NCBI GenBank assembly: GCA_033297205.1
Contig: MU859103.1
Coordinates: 1-64,000, forward strand
Direction: 5' to 3'
Origin: Pseudoneurospora amorphoporcata
Lineage: Eukaryota; Ascomycota; Sordariomycetes; Sordariales; Sordariaceae
Length of the DNA stretch: 64,000 bases
The notes beneath the pieces were generated by a model. That model worked only from the letters and a program-made list of their open reading frames with translations. It ran no database searches and had not been told where the DNA came from. Made by a program: the position numbers and the translations under genes. Shown here one piece after another: positions 36,201 to 47,172 of the stretch. Positions within the stretch are counted from its first letter, which is position 1; each line of letters begins with the position of its first letter.

Positions 36201-37974
36201 AGAACGGAAAGAGAAAGGTCTGAGTTGGGGGACCCCATTTCTTGCTCGCCATCGCGCATCCCCAGCCGGCGGCTTGCCCTTGTTTAGTCCAACATCCAAT
36301 TCTTCGTGCTTGGCCCGTACATTAGGGTCAACGTTAGCTCGACGTCTGGGTACCCTCAGCACTAAGTAACAGCAAAACGGTTATCGGCTCTCTGTCCATG
36401 TGCGCGCCGCTTCCCAGCGCCAAGATCCACTCGACGTCCGCTGCATCGCCCATTTGGCAGTGCAATTCATCAGCAATCCTTCCGCTTTTTTTCGTTGCAA
36501 TCGCTCAGCATCTCACTGGCATCCCACGCCGCCCCACCTTTGCCATCTCACGGACTACCAGAAATCAAGTTAGCGTGGTTGGTTCCCCCTCTTCTCCCTG
36601 GCCCTTTTCGGCTTCCCTCTCGCAGTGTTTCTCTCGGTTGCAGAACCCTGGGACCCGTTTGCTGGCTGGTGCTGATGCTGAGGTGTGTTGTTGCGCAGTG
36701 CAGTGCCTGTGCCACTCTGCCCGTGGTTGGCCGCGAACCCTCTCTTTTCTTTGAGATTCCTCCCCAGCAAAAAAAGGTACAGTAGAGGTACGTACGTTCT
36801 CTACCTTTGTTGATGCTCGGTGCCGGTTGACCCTTGCCCTGCCCGTGGTGCCCTTGTTGCTCTGTCCTTGTTGGCCCTCTGGATTTCCAGTTCCATTCCA
36901 GCCAGCAGCGTTGCCCCAGTTGCGCGCGCGAATCCACATCGCATCGACATCCATTTGCAAGTCGCAACAGGCGGTTGACCTCTCACCCTCTCATCGGAAG
37001 GGTACCACGGGTCCATGGTACGTACCGGTGGAGACCCGCACACTTTCAAAAGCTGAGAGCCAAGGTTCATTGGCATCCCGTGCACAGTGATGCACCCCCC
37101 TCCGCACCCCCATCCGCACGCACTCCATAGCCACCGCAGGCACTGCAGACTGGCTCTTGCATTTATTCGATATTCCCACGATTCCTCCGTTTCTGTGCCT
37201 TCTGTTGTTGGTTCCTTCATCCTAATATTTTTGGCATTTTCCCACCCTCCAGCCAGCTGATCGCCTTTTGCGCTTTCCATCTCTGTTTCTTTCTTCTTTC
37301 TTGCTTTCCCTCCCCGACATCTGCCGAGGATCCTTTCCTTCCATCCCATCACTGACAATAACCTGGCAACTCTTCTAGAAGGAGTCTTGGACTCACCATA
37401 TTCTTGTTCCCATTCTTTCGCCACGGTTCCGACGGCTACCTCTTCGGCAACTTAGACGTCATCCAACCACAACAACACACGCAGCCTATCACACCCTTTA
37501 CTTGCTAGTTGCTCTTGCGTTGGCTCTTATTGCCGGCCGCGGCGCAGCACGTTGATAATCAGGGCCCTCTGCCTTGATACCACACAACCACCCCAACACA
37601 CACCAATCTTCAACCTGCATCCTTCCACAGCTCGCTCATGATGTTTTTGCAGTCATAGCCAACCGGTCCTTAGGGGCCCGACCTGATTCGCTGCTTACGC
37701 GGAGCTTTAGGAAGACTTCATTCACCAGTTCTGGAGACTTTCTGCTACGTTTTCCGCAAATCCTCAACTGTCCATTGACGACTGTCTTCCCGACCTCACT
37801 TTACAACCCTGCAAGTCGAGAAGACCCATCCATTGACGATTGGCTATTCTCATTCGCAACGCCCTCCAGCAAGACTACCACCACGCCTCACCGTCAACAC
37901 CCTTGCGAACACCTTCGACCTACTCAATCAGCCTACTAAACACTTTCGACCAGTACCAGTACTCACCGACCAAA
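30254..37974. other. Long stretch without a recognisable gene
   Basis: About 7.7 kb between the divergent ATP16 and acidic-protein genes. The largest open frames (for example 34991-35602 minus, 203 codons; 32054-32491 plus, 145 codons) show no known domain and no convincing exon chain. The last 1.5 kb (36400-37970) is rich in C, T and A-C stretches, as expected of a long promoter and 5' leader for the gene at 37975. Its length would fit a heavily regulated gene, but that is inference. Confidence 0.5.
30329..30341. promoter_or_regulatory. Paired CCAAT boxes upstream of ATP16
   Basis: Two CCAAT pentamers (30329-30333 and 30337-30341, plus strand; ATTGG on the coding strand), 8 bp apart start to start and 76-88 bp upstream of the ATP16 start. 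The Hap/CBF complex that binds CCAAT is known to control respiratory genes in fungi. Binding here is inference. Confidence 0.4.
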
Positions 37975-40206
37975 ATGGAGAACCGACGCATGTCGCGCGA
38001 TTACGCGACATCACATGTCCTTGCATGGACAACGACCCAGTCCGTCATGGTGGAGCCGTCATTAGAGGAAGACTTGGAGACCGATGCGGATGAACCCCCG
38101 GATTCGACAATGCTACCCATGTCACCACGCTTTGAGCGCGCTCCCGTTCACAGGGGCAGCCAACACCAAGAGTCTATGTTGACTAAGGCTCTTCACAGCG
38201 CCTCTGACTCTGATCATGCCGAGTCTGATTATCAGCCACGCCGATTGGGAAGGAGACGCTCTATTACCAGCACTTTCAGCCTGGCTTCGACTGCCGACTA
38301 CACCTGCGATACCGGCATCACCACCCCTCCTCGTACTACTTCGCCGAGCCCACGTTTCACCGGCACCACCTCTCGACTCTCCTCCAAAGTTGCCGAGACG
38401 AAACCCAGCACTGTCCAGATTGCCCCGCCAGCTGTTGCCGTGCAGGCGCCGGAGAAGAAGCGATGCATCTCTTTCGCTTGCGCGGCCAAGCCTCGAGTCA
38501 ACGAGCAAGCCTTGATGCAACCTCCTCCCACGCCCACGCTAGTCAAGGAGGAAGCTAAGACTCAGGAAGTGCCCAAAAGACCGACCATCAAGTTTGCTTG
38601 TGCTTCTCGCCCACAGAGGGATCAGCCCTCGCCAACTCAGCCTACCCGTCCCGCTACACCGCCCCCAGCATCGCTCACCTCGCCACTCAAGGAAGCGTTT
38701 GAATTTAACGCCAGATGCCAGTCTCGCAGAAGCTCCGTGGCTACCATCTCGAAGAAGTATCTTACTGCTGAGTCCGGAGATTTGGAGAGCGAGCGCGCCC
38801 GTTTCCACGAGTTTGCCAGCGATGAGCCCCAGGAAGAGGATTGGATCCGCGAGGATTTGACTTCCAAGCCTAAGCTTACCATCGACGACACGCTCAAGAA
38901 GGAGCTCGCCATTCGCAAGATCGGAAAGGAAGCTGAGGAAGAGGCCGAGCTGGAGGAAGCAATTGAAGCGGGCGAAGCGCTCGAAGACGATGACCAGGAG
39001 GCGGACGGCGATGAAGACGAGGCAGACAACCATGAAGACGAGGATGAGGACAACATGGATGACGGTGAGGAAGACAACGAGGATGAAGACGAGGATGAAG
39101 ATCTCAGCGATGCCCGTTCCGTCTCCGTCTGGGGTGATGATGCGTCTGACGGGTATAAGACCGATTCCGAGATTGGGTTTGGCGAGTCCGACGATGAGGA
39201 CGATGATGACTTGGTTCTTTGGACTACTGGCGGTCTTGCCGATCTCTCCTTGTCTGGTGCTACCCCGGTTGTGCGTAGGGGTTCTGTTGACGAGTCCTCT
39301 GACTCTTCTGCTGCCTCGGATGGCAACAACCTCGCTCGCCGTGCTCTGAGGAGGCGCGACACGATTAGGGCCCGCGACTTCCGCCCCGCTACCCCTGATT
39401 TGCCTGACAGCACAGATTTCGTCTGTGGCACCTTGGATGAGGACCGTCCCTTGGAGGCGGCCTATTTGGAGCGCCTGGCTGCCCGCAAGCAGAACAAGCT
39501 CGTCTTCATTCCTCAGGATATCGATCCTAGCTTCCCCACCTCGGAGCCCGAGGAGGAGGGAGAGGAGTTGTACAACAAAAGCACACACGGACACGACGAC
39601 AGCGAGGACGATATGTGGCAGTTGGAGGATTTGCACTCGGAGCGCGGCCGCATTGGTCGTGCGAAGAAGACTCAGAACTCGCCTAGGCGATGCCGCTCAC
39701 CTCCTCCCAAGAGGCGTCTCTCTCCCTGCCCCAAGCCTCGCGGCCGCAATGATCGCAAGCTGTTCGATCGCTCTTCTCCCCGCAGGATGAGGTCACCTGC
39801 CCCTCCCGTCTCGTCCGCAAAGTCTCCCCATGCTTCTCCTGCTATGGAAGCCGATGGTGTTGCGTTCAAGTCACTCGCATTCAGGCCGGGCTTGACCTTC
39901 ACCAAGTCACTGCCCAAGGGACCAGTCATGTTCCCTCACGTCAACAAACAGCAGCCTCGCAGATCCCGTACTGGCACCATCACCCTGGATACCCACATTC
40001 GTGGTGCCATTGACATTGTCAAGGGCTTGGAGGAGAAGCGTCAGAGGCGCAAGGAGAAATATTACCAAAAGTATTGCAGCCGGGCCCGCAAGGAGAAGGC
40101 TCAGCCCAAAAGACCTCCTCCTGGACAGGGTGCCGAGCGCATGCGTGAAGTCGGCCTGATTATGGCTGGCAAGATTGGCCAGGCCAACTATGTTCTTTCT
40201 TATTAA
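37975..40206 (+). CDS. Acidic fungal protein resembling DUF2457, function unknown
   Basis: A single exon of 743 residues. The ATG at 37975 has a good context (CAAAATGG); the frame is open upstream but has no earlier ATG. Visible features are a disordered Ser/Thr/Pro N-terminus; two copies of a short motif, CISFACAAKPR near residue 163 and IKFACASRPQ near 204; an Asp/Glu-rich stretch at about 318-405; WTTGGLADLSLSG; KLVFIPQDIDPSFPTSEPE; a Pro/Arg/Ser segment; and a basic C-terminus with RTGTITLDTHIRGAIDIVKG and EKRQRRKEKYYQKYCSRARK. The layout suggests a nuclear, nucleic-acid- or chromatin-associated protein, but this is a guess from composition. The Pfam name is from memory and needs a search. 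Confidence 0.85.
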   Translation: MENRRMSRDYATSHVLAWTTTQSVMVEPSLEEDLETDADEPPDSTMLPMSPRFERAPVHRGSQHQESMLTKALHSASDSDHAESDYQPRRLGRRRSITSTFSLASTADYTCDTGITTPPRTTSPSPRFTGTTSRLSSKVAETKPSTVQIAPPAVAVQAPEKKRCISFACAAKPRVNEQALMQPPPTPTLVKEEAKTQEVPKRPTIKFACASRPQRDQPSPTQPTRPATPPPASLTSPLKEAFEFNARCQSRRSSVATISKKYLTAESGDLESERARFHEFASDEPQEEDWIREDLTSKPKLTIDDTLKKELAIRKIGKEAEEEAELEEAIEAGEALEDDDQEADGDEDEADNHEDEDEDNMDDGEEDNEDEDEDEDLSDARSVSVWGDDASDGYKTDSEIGFGESDDEDDDDLVLWTTGGLADLSLSGATPVVRRGSVDESSDSSAASDGNNLARRALRRRDTIRARDFRPATPDLPDSTDFVCGTLDEDRPLEAAYLERLAARKQNKLVFIPQDIDPSFPTSEPEEEGEELYNKSTHGHDDSEDDMWQLEDLHSERGRIGRAKKTQNSPRRCRSPPPKRRLSPCPKPRGRNDRKLFDRSSPRRMRSPAPPVSSAKSPHASPAMEADGVAFKSLAFRPGLTFTKSLPKGPVMFPHVNKQQPRRSRTGTITLDTHIRGAIDIVKGLEEKRQRRKEKYYQKYCSRARKEKAQPKRPPPGQGAERMREVGLIMAGKIGQANYVLSY

Positions 40207-41783
40207 ACTCGCGACGGGGCGGTTTATCAGCATTCACACGGCGAATTATACCCTGGGTTATAACGGCAACTGGAAAGGCATTTCTGATTTTTACCACGTT
40301 TGGCGGCGGAGGCTTTCTCTCGTGTGGCATTCGGTATCTACACTTTTATCCCCCGGCTCATTGATTACACCTGTTGTAACACCCGTTTCATTGTAATTGC
40401 ATAGTCGGAGTTGCAAGCGAGCATCGGGTCGGCTTTCTGTGGGCTGTGCCTGGGCGGGCATTTTACTGTCTGTTCTTATTCTTTTCTTGTTGGCACGTTT
40501 CTCTGTACATATTTTTTTCCTGCCTGCCCTTGCTTTTCTTTTTTCTCTTTCTACGTGGCACGCTGCGGTTTTGAGAGCGCGCGTGTGCACATTCGGACTC
40601 TGTAGAGGCGGAGATACGGATTCGATAGCCGGGGGTAGATATACCCTGCAGAACCTGTCTTGGAGTTTGGGACCTCTGGAGATGGACGAGAGGATGGGAA
40701 TGGGATGGAACGGATGGCAACGGATTGGCAAACATCCGTATCAGCGATTGTGAGCTGATTTCTTGGTTTGGACATAGGCAACCAAGTGCTGGGTTGGGAA
40801 GGAAACTCGTCTATACATAACTATAGATCCTCCTACACACCACAAACAATCAAAGAAGTAAAATTACAAAATAAGACAACGTGTGCCCTTGCTTCATTCT
40901 GTGAACTGATATCGTCGGTGAACATCTGAGTTCCAGGTGGAGCAGTGATGGTGTCTTGGCGAGAGATTCATCGAACTGAGCGGGTGGCATCTGGAATCGT
41001 CCTGGTTCTCCTGACTCCTGCAGCAATGCCATGGCTCCTTGATGCGGTTGCTACGGTTGCTTTGACAGCTGCAGGCGGACGTGCATGTGGTGCTGTTTCC
41101 GCTGATTTCTTTTTCCCCCTTCTTTTTGGGCGGTGACAAAAGCCCTGGGCCGGGGACTTTGCCCCCGAGAACCGTCTCACCCCTGACTGAACTACTCGTC
41201 AGGGCTCGAATCGCCTCCCAGACCAATGGCGTAGCCATTGGTCTGCTTGGTCTGGAGGGCGATTCTAGCCCAGACGAGTAGTGCTGTACCAGACAGAAAG
41301 CGGGAAGTGAGAACAATTGACAGGTCACGTGAGAATGCCTGACATTCCAGGCCAACAATCACAAGACCATTAGTTGCAGGGGTAGGCAGGGGCCAGTCCG
41401 GCGCTGTCCTCGCCTATCGTTCCTGCCAGCAGTGCACTTCTGGGCTCGCGTGGGTCCCGTCATTGAACCTTCTGTGGACATCCATCGCCGACGACTTTCC
41501 CTGTAGCGTGTGTGCGTACCTCCGACCGCCTTCAATCCGCCGCCTGCCCTCGTACACTTTTGTCATAAGCTTCTTCCAGTTGCTTTCGGCATCGCAACCA
41601 TCCACGGCGCCAGCCAACGAAGCCTCGTCAAACCCCTCGCTCACGTTTTTGCCGATCTATCCTTGTGCGAACATTCCGTTCTACCGGCCCTTCACACTCG
41701 ACTATCCGTTCTTCCGGAACCCCGACCTTCTCGCATCATCAAAAGAAATATAGAGGTTTCCTCTAGATCATCATTCCGTCATT
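40207..41783. other. Intergenic region with palindrome
   Basis: 1.58 kb between two plus-strand genes. It holds the 3' UTR of the acidic-protein gene, a 92-nt imperfect palindrome and the C/T-rich presumed leader of SAR1 (41460-41783). No coding sequence was recognised. Confidence 0.5.
41191..41282. repeat. 92-nt imperfect palindrome
   Basis: The outer arms begin ACTACTCGTC and end GACGAGTAGT and stay complementary for about 34 nt with a few mismatches or single-base bulges. An inner perfect hairpin (AGACCAATGGC, loop GTA, GCCATTGGTCT) sits at 41220-41244. The right arm carries a second GGTCTG, so two alternative foldings compete. It lies about 500 bp upstream of SAR1. It could be a hairpin RNA, a small terminal-inverted-repeat element or a DNA cruciform site. 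Confidence 0.75.
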
Positions 41784-42862
41784 ATGTGGTTGTTCTCTTG
41801 GTGTATGTTGTTGCATCCCTATCCCACTCATCCAAGTGCCAGTCCAAAACCCCCGTCTGCCCTTTGTTCATCACCGTAGTGGACTATGGATATGATCATG
41901 CATACCAGGAACATGCGAGTTACTGGGTATTTGGGGGTGATAAGGAACGAAGACGTTCAGGAACTCGCAAAGCTGACATGATGGCACCACCAACAAACAG
42001 TTTATGATATCCTTTCCAACCTCGGCCTGCTTAACAAGCATGGCAAGCTGCTCTTCCTGGGTCTCGACAATGCCGGAAAGACCACTCTCCTACACATGCT
42101 GAAGAATGACCGTGTTGCCATTCTCCAGCCTACTCTCCATCCGAGTCAGTTTAACCACCGGCCAACTGCCCCAGCTACCACTGTTTCCCCGTCAACCCCG
42201 GACCTTGATACCCGAACACATTTTGCCTTCTTCGCCTCCGCCTCGACTATTCCCGTTCCCGGCTCCATACGCCGCATCAGAAATGCGCGCACGTGTCACG
42301 AAGAGATATTTACAGAATGGTGATGGCTGACATTATTCGTCTTTGTAGCTTCGGAGGAGCTTTCCGTCGGCAACGTCAAGTTCACCACTTTCGATCTTGG
42401 TGGCCATCAGCAGGGTGAGTGGATATTCTGTTCCTGTTCAGGGCTCAAATACTGTTACTCTCTGAACATTCAACTACAGCCAAGTTCACAATGGCTTTAC
42501 TAACAAATGACTTGTCTTCAGCCCGTCGTCTCTGGAAGGATTACTTCCCCGAAGTAAACGGTATCGTCTTCCTCGTGGACGCCAAGGACCACGAGCGTCT
42601 CCCCGAGGCCAAGGCCGAGATCGACGCGCTCCTCTCGATGGAGGAGTTGGCCAAGGTTCCCTTCGTTGTGTTGGGCAACAAGATCGACCACCCCGAGGCC
42701 GTCTCCGAGGATGAGCTCAGGCAGAGACTTGGTCTCTGGCAAACGACCGGCAAGGGCAAGGTTCCTCTCGAGGGCATTCGCCCCATCGAGGTGTTCATGT
42801 GCTCTGTGGTTATGAGACAGGGATACGGAGAGGCCATCAGGTGGTTGTCCCAGTACGTTTAA
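41784..42862 (+). CDS. SAR1: SAR1 small GTPase, COPII coat initiator
   Basis: SAR1 is activated at ER exit sites by SEC12 and recruits Sec23/24 to bud COPII vesicles. Four exons are seen: 41784-41802, 42001-42144, 42349-42414 and 42522-42862, encoding 189 residues, the family's length. Exon 1 is only 19 nt and gives the start of the amphipathic, membrane-inserting N-terminus MWLFSWFYDIL. The P-loop GLDNAGKTT lies at 27-35, the switch 1 PTLHPTSEE at 50-58, the switch 2 DLGGHQQ at 70-76 and NKID at 129-132. The C-terminus WLSQYV lacks a lipid-anchor Cys, as usual for SAR1. Donors are GTATGT, GTCAGT and GTGAGT. Its exchange factor SEC12 lies 8.3 kb downstream on the other strand. Confidence 0.97.
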
Positions 42863-44060
42863 GGGGGGGCTGAGGAGACGAGGAGCAGCACAGGATGGTT
42901 GTACGGTAATAGCATTTTGTAATATGATACGATGATGACAAGGAAGGGACTAGAGGGAGTCGCGATATCAAAATTGAGGAGCCCATTTTTACAAGCTACA
43001 GATACGTATGAAGCTTACCAGACTCAAGACAGTGGGACGTGGAGGGACTACGTTTGACGCCTAGCGTTGTCTTGCTCATGATGGTGTAGGTTCTCTTTTG
43101 CTGTCCGTCGAATTCCGATATACCTTTGTCATATTCGCTTAGGATCAGAGTGTTTATCTAGCTTGGGCCGAGTTCAAGAGGTCATTCTAGCAGTCTGTGG
43201 AGTCATTACGGATGAACGTGAAGGTGAACATCCCCAACAGAGCCCCAGTTATCGAATTACAAGGGTGGCAGAGTGTACAACTACGGTATAATTCCCCAGT
43301 AAAAACACGTGTAGGGTATGCCATCATTTGTTGGGCTGGAACGCATGTGTTGAGAGACCACTACACTACATACGTAGCCCGGCAAGAGCCCCGTCCTCGG
43401 CTTCGGCCGCCCACTAAGAACACTATCCACGGGCGAGGGTCGACCGACGTCATCCAACATTCTGCCACACTCGCGCAACTCCAAACCCGTTTAGCACCAA
43501 GACCAACGACAAGAACGATCAAACACCAACCATTGCGCCAACCAGCGTTGTATCCCGATCAGCTTAGACACCTAAGTACCTAGTTCCTTTGTAACCCTAT
43601 TGTCGGATTCCTTTTTTCTTCCGTGTCACCTCACTGTCCAGCCATCATTCCCTGTGACTTGTTTCGGGGTGGATCATTTCGAATATCAAAAGCCAAAAGG
43701 CTTCGATCATCATCAGCCGAACAGTACAGTACCAAGACCCGAGATTCCACTTCCTTCACATGCCTCCCTTGCGATTGCTCGATATCATTCAGTGACGACG
43801 TCGACGATCCTTAAGCATCTGCCAAGCGTCTTTTCTCGTGCTTGGGTTCCCGTCCCTTTTTTTTTTACCACCTACAATTTGCAATCTCGTTTGCGACTGG
43901 TTTCTTTTGATTACACAACACCTCGAACCAACCTGAAACGAAAAGCCTCCTATCTTGATATCGCAACTGTCGCAGCTAGTCCGAGCTACATACATCTACC
44001 TACCTTGGCTACTGGAGACAGCATCAATTATCGCAGAAAGAAGACAACACATTTTGTGTC
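42863..44060. other. Intergenic spacer between SAR1 and the patatin-like gene
   Basis: 1.2 kb. The second half (43420-44060) is C/A- and C/T-rich and reads as the leader of the patatin-like gene. A long plus-strand frame at 43600-44262 is rich in Thr, Ser, Pro and His and overlaps the real gene out of frame, so it is not a gene. Confidence 0.6.
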
Positions 44061-46786
44061 ATGGCTGACGACGCAGACAACCCACCAAACATCCAAATAC
44101 CGGCAAAGACATATGGCTTTCCGCCAGAAGCCTTTGACCCTAGACGGCTTCCCGACTACGATACCAACTTCTTACCCGCTCATGACCTCGAAGCTTTCAT
44201 TCAAGCCCTTGCGGCGCCCGACTTCGTCCAATCACCAGACGACGCATCGTCTATGCGCCTGAACAGCCCAGGACTTCACAGGGCCAGCAGTCTAAACATT
44301 ACCAAAGATGACTACGAGCATTCCGAAGCGCGCGCAGCCGTTGCCTCCGTTGCCGATGTAGCTGCTCCTGGCACGCCGCAGCCCAACCCAACATCTACCT
44401 CTGCTGCTCCTAACGGAGGCAATAGCCACCATCGCCGCACCAGCACCGGCACCTTCTTCAGCGCGCACAATGACTGGGCGCCTGTGAGTGAAAAGGTCAT
44501 CAAATCCGACCGAGACGAGAAGCGCAACAAGCGCGGCAAGGATCGCAAAAAGAAGAAGCCGCGCAAGGGCGTGGCCCCTCTGCGCGCTTTGGTCGGCACC
44601 CGGTCTAAGGATGAGACCCGCGAGGGCTACCTGTACAGCCTGCTCAAGTGGCCCTTCCTACTGATCGTTAGTATCTGGATCACTGGGCTGGGCATTGCCT
44701 ACCTCGCCACCCGCTTTTACATCTACTTCTACGAGCAGTTCGTCACATGGCGTGGGAGGCGGGAGCAGTTGCGGCGGGCGATGCGAGCGACGGGCAACTA
44801 CAAGGATTGGGTGGCGACGGCGCGGAACATGGATGACTTCTTTGGTAACCAGCGGTGGAAGGAGGAAAACGATTTTGCCTACTACGACAGCAAGACTGTG
44901 AGGAGGGTGTGGGATCAGATGAGGAGGTGCAGGGAGAAGGCAGAGGCGGTCGAGAGGGAGCTGGAGCAGCAAAGTCAGAACAGCGATAGTGGCGTTGGAT
45001 CTGGCGAAAAGACCAGCAACACCAAGACTGGCAGCGGCGGCGGCAAAGATGGCAATAAGAAGAAGACGCAGCCCGTAGAGGATCTGAAGGCGCTCATTGA
45101 GGCTTGTGTCAAGAATAACTTTGTGGGCATTGAAAACCCGAGGCTATATAGTCAGACGTACTATGGAACCAAAAACTTGGTGCAGAACTACGTTGATGAA
45201 GGTGAGTTGAGGCACACCGGAAGCAGAGAGATTGCGCACAAACATGTGCTGACTGACGGGAATGAACAGTGGAACGAAGCATCAAATTCTTGATTGGCAC
45301 GAAGCAGTTGACCAAGGAGCAAAAGAGGGTCATGTTCAAGGGCATCTGCGCCAACTACGGCCGAACAGCTCTCTGTCTCTCCGGCGGCGCAACATTTGCC
45401 TACTACCACTTCGGTGTTGTCAAGGCCCTGCTCGAAGTGGACTATCTCCCCGACATCATCACCGGAACCAGCGGCGGTGCCCTCGTGGCCGCCCTCGTAG
45501 CAACCCGCACCAACGATGAACTCAAGGAACTCTTGAACCCGGCCCTCGCCTACAAGATCACCGCCTGCCGCGAGCCCTTCACCATCTGGTTCTGGCGCTG
45601 GTATAAAACCGGCGCGCGCTTCGACTCGGTTGACTGGGCCAAGCAATGCGCCTGGTGGTGCCACGGCAGCCTGACCTTCCGCGAAGCCTACGAGCGCACC
45701 GGCCGCATTCTCAACGTCTCGTGCGTGCCCTCGGATCCGCACTCCCCCACCATCCTCTGCAACTACCTCACCTCCCCGGACTGCGTCGTCTGGTCGGCCG
45801 TGCTCGCCTCCGCCGCCGTCCCCGGCATCCTCAACCCCGTAGTCCTGATGATGAAGAACAGCGACGGCACCCTCGAACCCTACTCCTTCGGGCACAAGTG
45901 GAAGGACGGCTCCCTCCGTACTGACATCCCCATCAAGGCTCTGAACCTGCACTTCAACGTCAACTTCTCCATCGTCTCCCAGGTGAACCCGCACATCAAC
46001 CTCTTCTTCTTCTCCTCCCGGGGATCCGTCGGCGAACCCGTAACCCACCGCAAGGGCCGCGGCTGGCGCGGCGGCTACCTCGGCTCCGCCACCGAGCAGT
46101 ACATCAAGCTCGATCTGACCAAATGGCTGCGCGTTTTGCGGCAACTGGAACTCCTCCCGCGCCCACTGGGTCAGGACTGGAGCCAGCTGTGGCTGCAGAC
46201 GTTCGGCGGCACCGTGACGATCTGGCCCAAGAGCATTCCCTCCGATTTCCTCAGGATCCTCAGCGATCCCGACCCGCCAAGGTTGGCGAGGATGATTCAT
46301 GAAGGTCAGCAGAGCACGTTTCCCAAGGTGAAATTTATTGCGAACAGATTAAAGGTCGAGAGGCTGGTGGAGCAAGGAAGGAGGGAGACGAGGGATCGAA
46401 GGGTAAACGCGTTTGCGGCGACGGGTAATGGGGAGGGGAATTATGCTTCGAGCAGCACTATGGATGCGATGATGGGTGGACATGGTAGACATCCTCTTGC
46501 GCCGAGCAGTTCCGGTGGGGCGTGTGATAGGAGGGGAAGCATTGAAAGCATTTTGAGCGAGGATGATTTGAGGAGTTTGTTGAGTAAAGGAAGGGAAGGG
46601 GGGCATACGAGTGGGGGAAGTAGTACGGGGACGGAGGATGAGTTGACAATGACGGAGTTGGACGGGGAGGATGGTGGGAGGACGAGTGGGGTTGGTGAGA
46701 GGGGGGGTAGGAAAGGGTATTTTGAGGCGGCGTTGGAGGAGGATGGTGGTTTGGAGATGGCTACCTCTGGTCATTCGAGGACTTAG
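44061..46786 (+). CDS. Patatin-type phospholipase/triacylglycerol lipase (Tgl4/Tgl5-like)
   Basis: Exons 44061-45201 and 45270-46786 encode 885 residues. The fungal family includes lipid-droplet triacylglycerol lipases and lysophosphatidate acyltransferases. Residues 1-180 are disordered and end in a Lys/Arg cluster. A membrane segment lies at about 198-220 (FLLIVSIWITGLGIAYLATRF). The patatin domain starts near 405: oxyanion motif SGGATFAYYHFG (418-429), nucleophile GTSGG with Ser448, and catalytic Asp593 in KDGSLRTDIP. The catalytic dyad is complete. The last 130 residues are Gly/Ser/Glu-rich and probably disordered; their coding strand is strongly purine-biased. The start ATG is the first in the frame after a pyrimidine-rich leader. 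The 68-nt intron has GTGAGT and ACAG ends. Neurospora has a described protein of this type; the exact substrate is unknown. Confidence 0.93.
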
Positions 46787-47172
46787 TAGGTTGTTGTCGA
46801 CCTGAGGTTTTTACTTAGTTGACCTGAAAGTGGCCTAGAGTTCGCGGAAGTAGGGAATGCATTAGAGCGAGTTTTGAATCGTCATCGCACATACTCAGAT
46901 TAACATATCTTAACAACGCCCATCGTGGGGACCGACTGCATTGCATCAAATCATGATTCTCGTATACAAAACGTAAAACGACCATCCTCCTAGCCAATGA
47001 TGTTAATGTACTAGTGCCTGCTCCCTTATGTCATTTTCTCTCTCTAATACCAGTAATCGTAAACCTCCGTAACAATACTGTCACTAAGCCTTTGGTCGTT
47101 CTTCGCCTCACAACCATATCAGTCCACTCGCCCAGTTCCGTGATTTCGTAGCATCACCACCAAGTACCTCCC
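46787..47172. other. Convergent 3' spacer
   Basis: 386 bp between the stop of the patatin-like gene and the stop of the MIF-domain gene, which converge. It holds the two 3' UTRs and nothing else recognised. Confidence 0.6.

Noticed and set aside
38539..39636. Minus-strand frame of 365 codons with hydrophobic stretches
   Set aside because: It is antisense to the acidic-protein gene. The Val/Ile/Leu stretches mirror the Asp/Glu-rich tract on the coding strand.
43600..44262. 220-codon plus-strand frame
   Set aside because: It runs out of frame into the patatin-like gene and consists of leader-type Thr/Ser/Pro/His codons.
45188..46300. Minus-strand frame of 370 codons
   Set aside because: It is antisense to the patatin domain, and its Gly/Glu/Ala-rich composition is the mirror of the coding strand.
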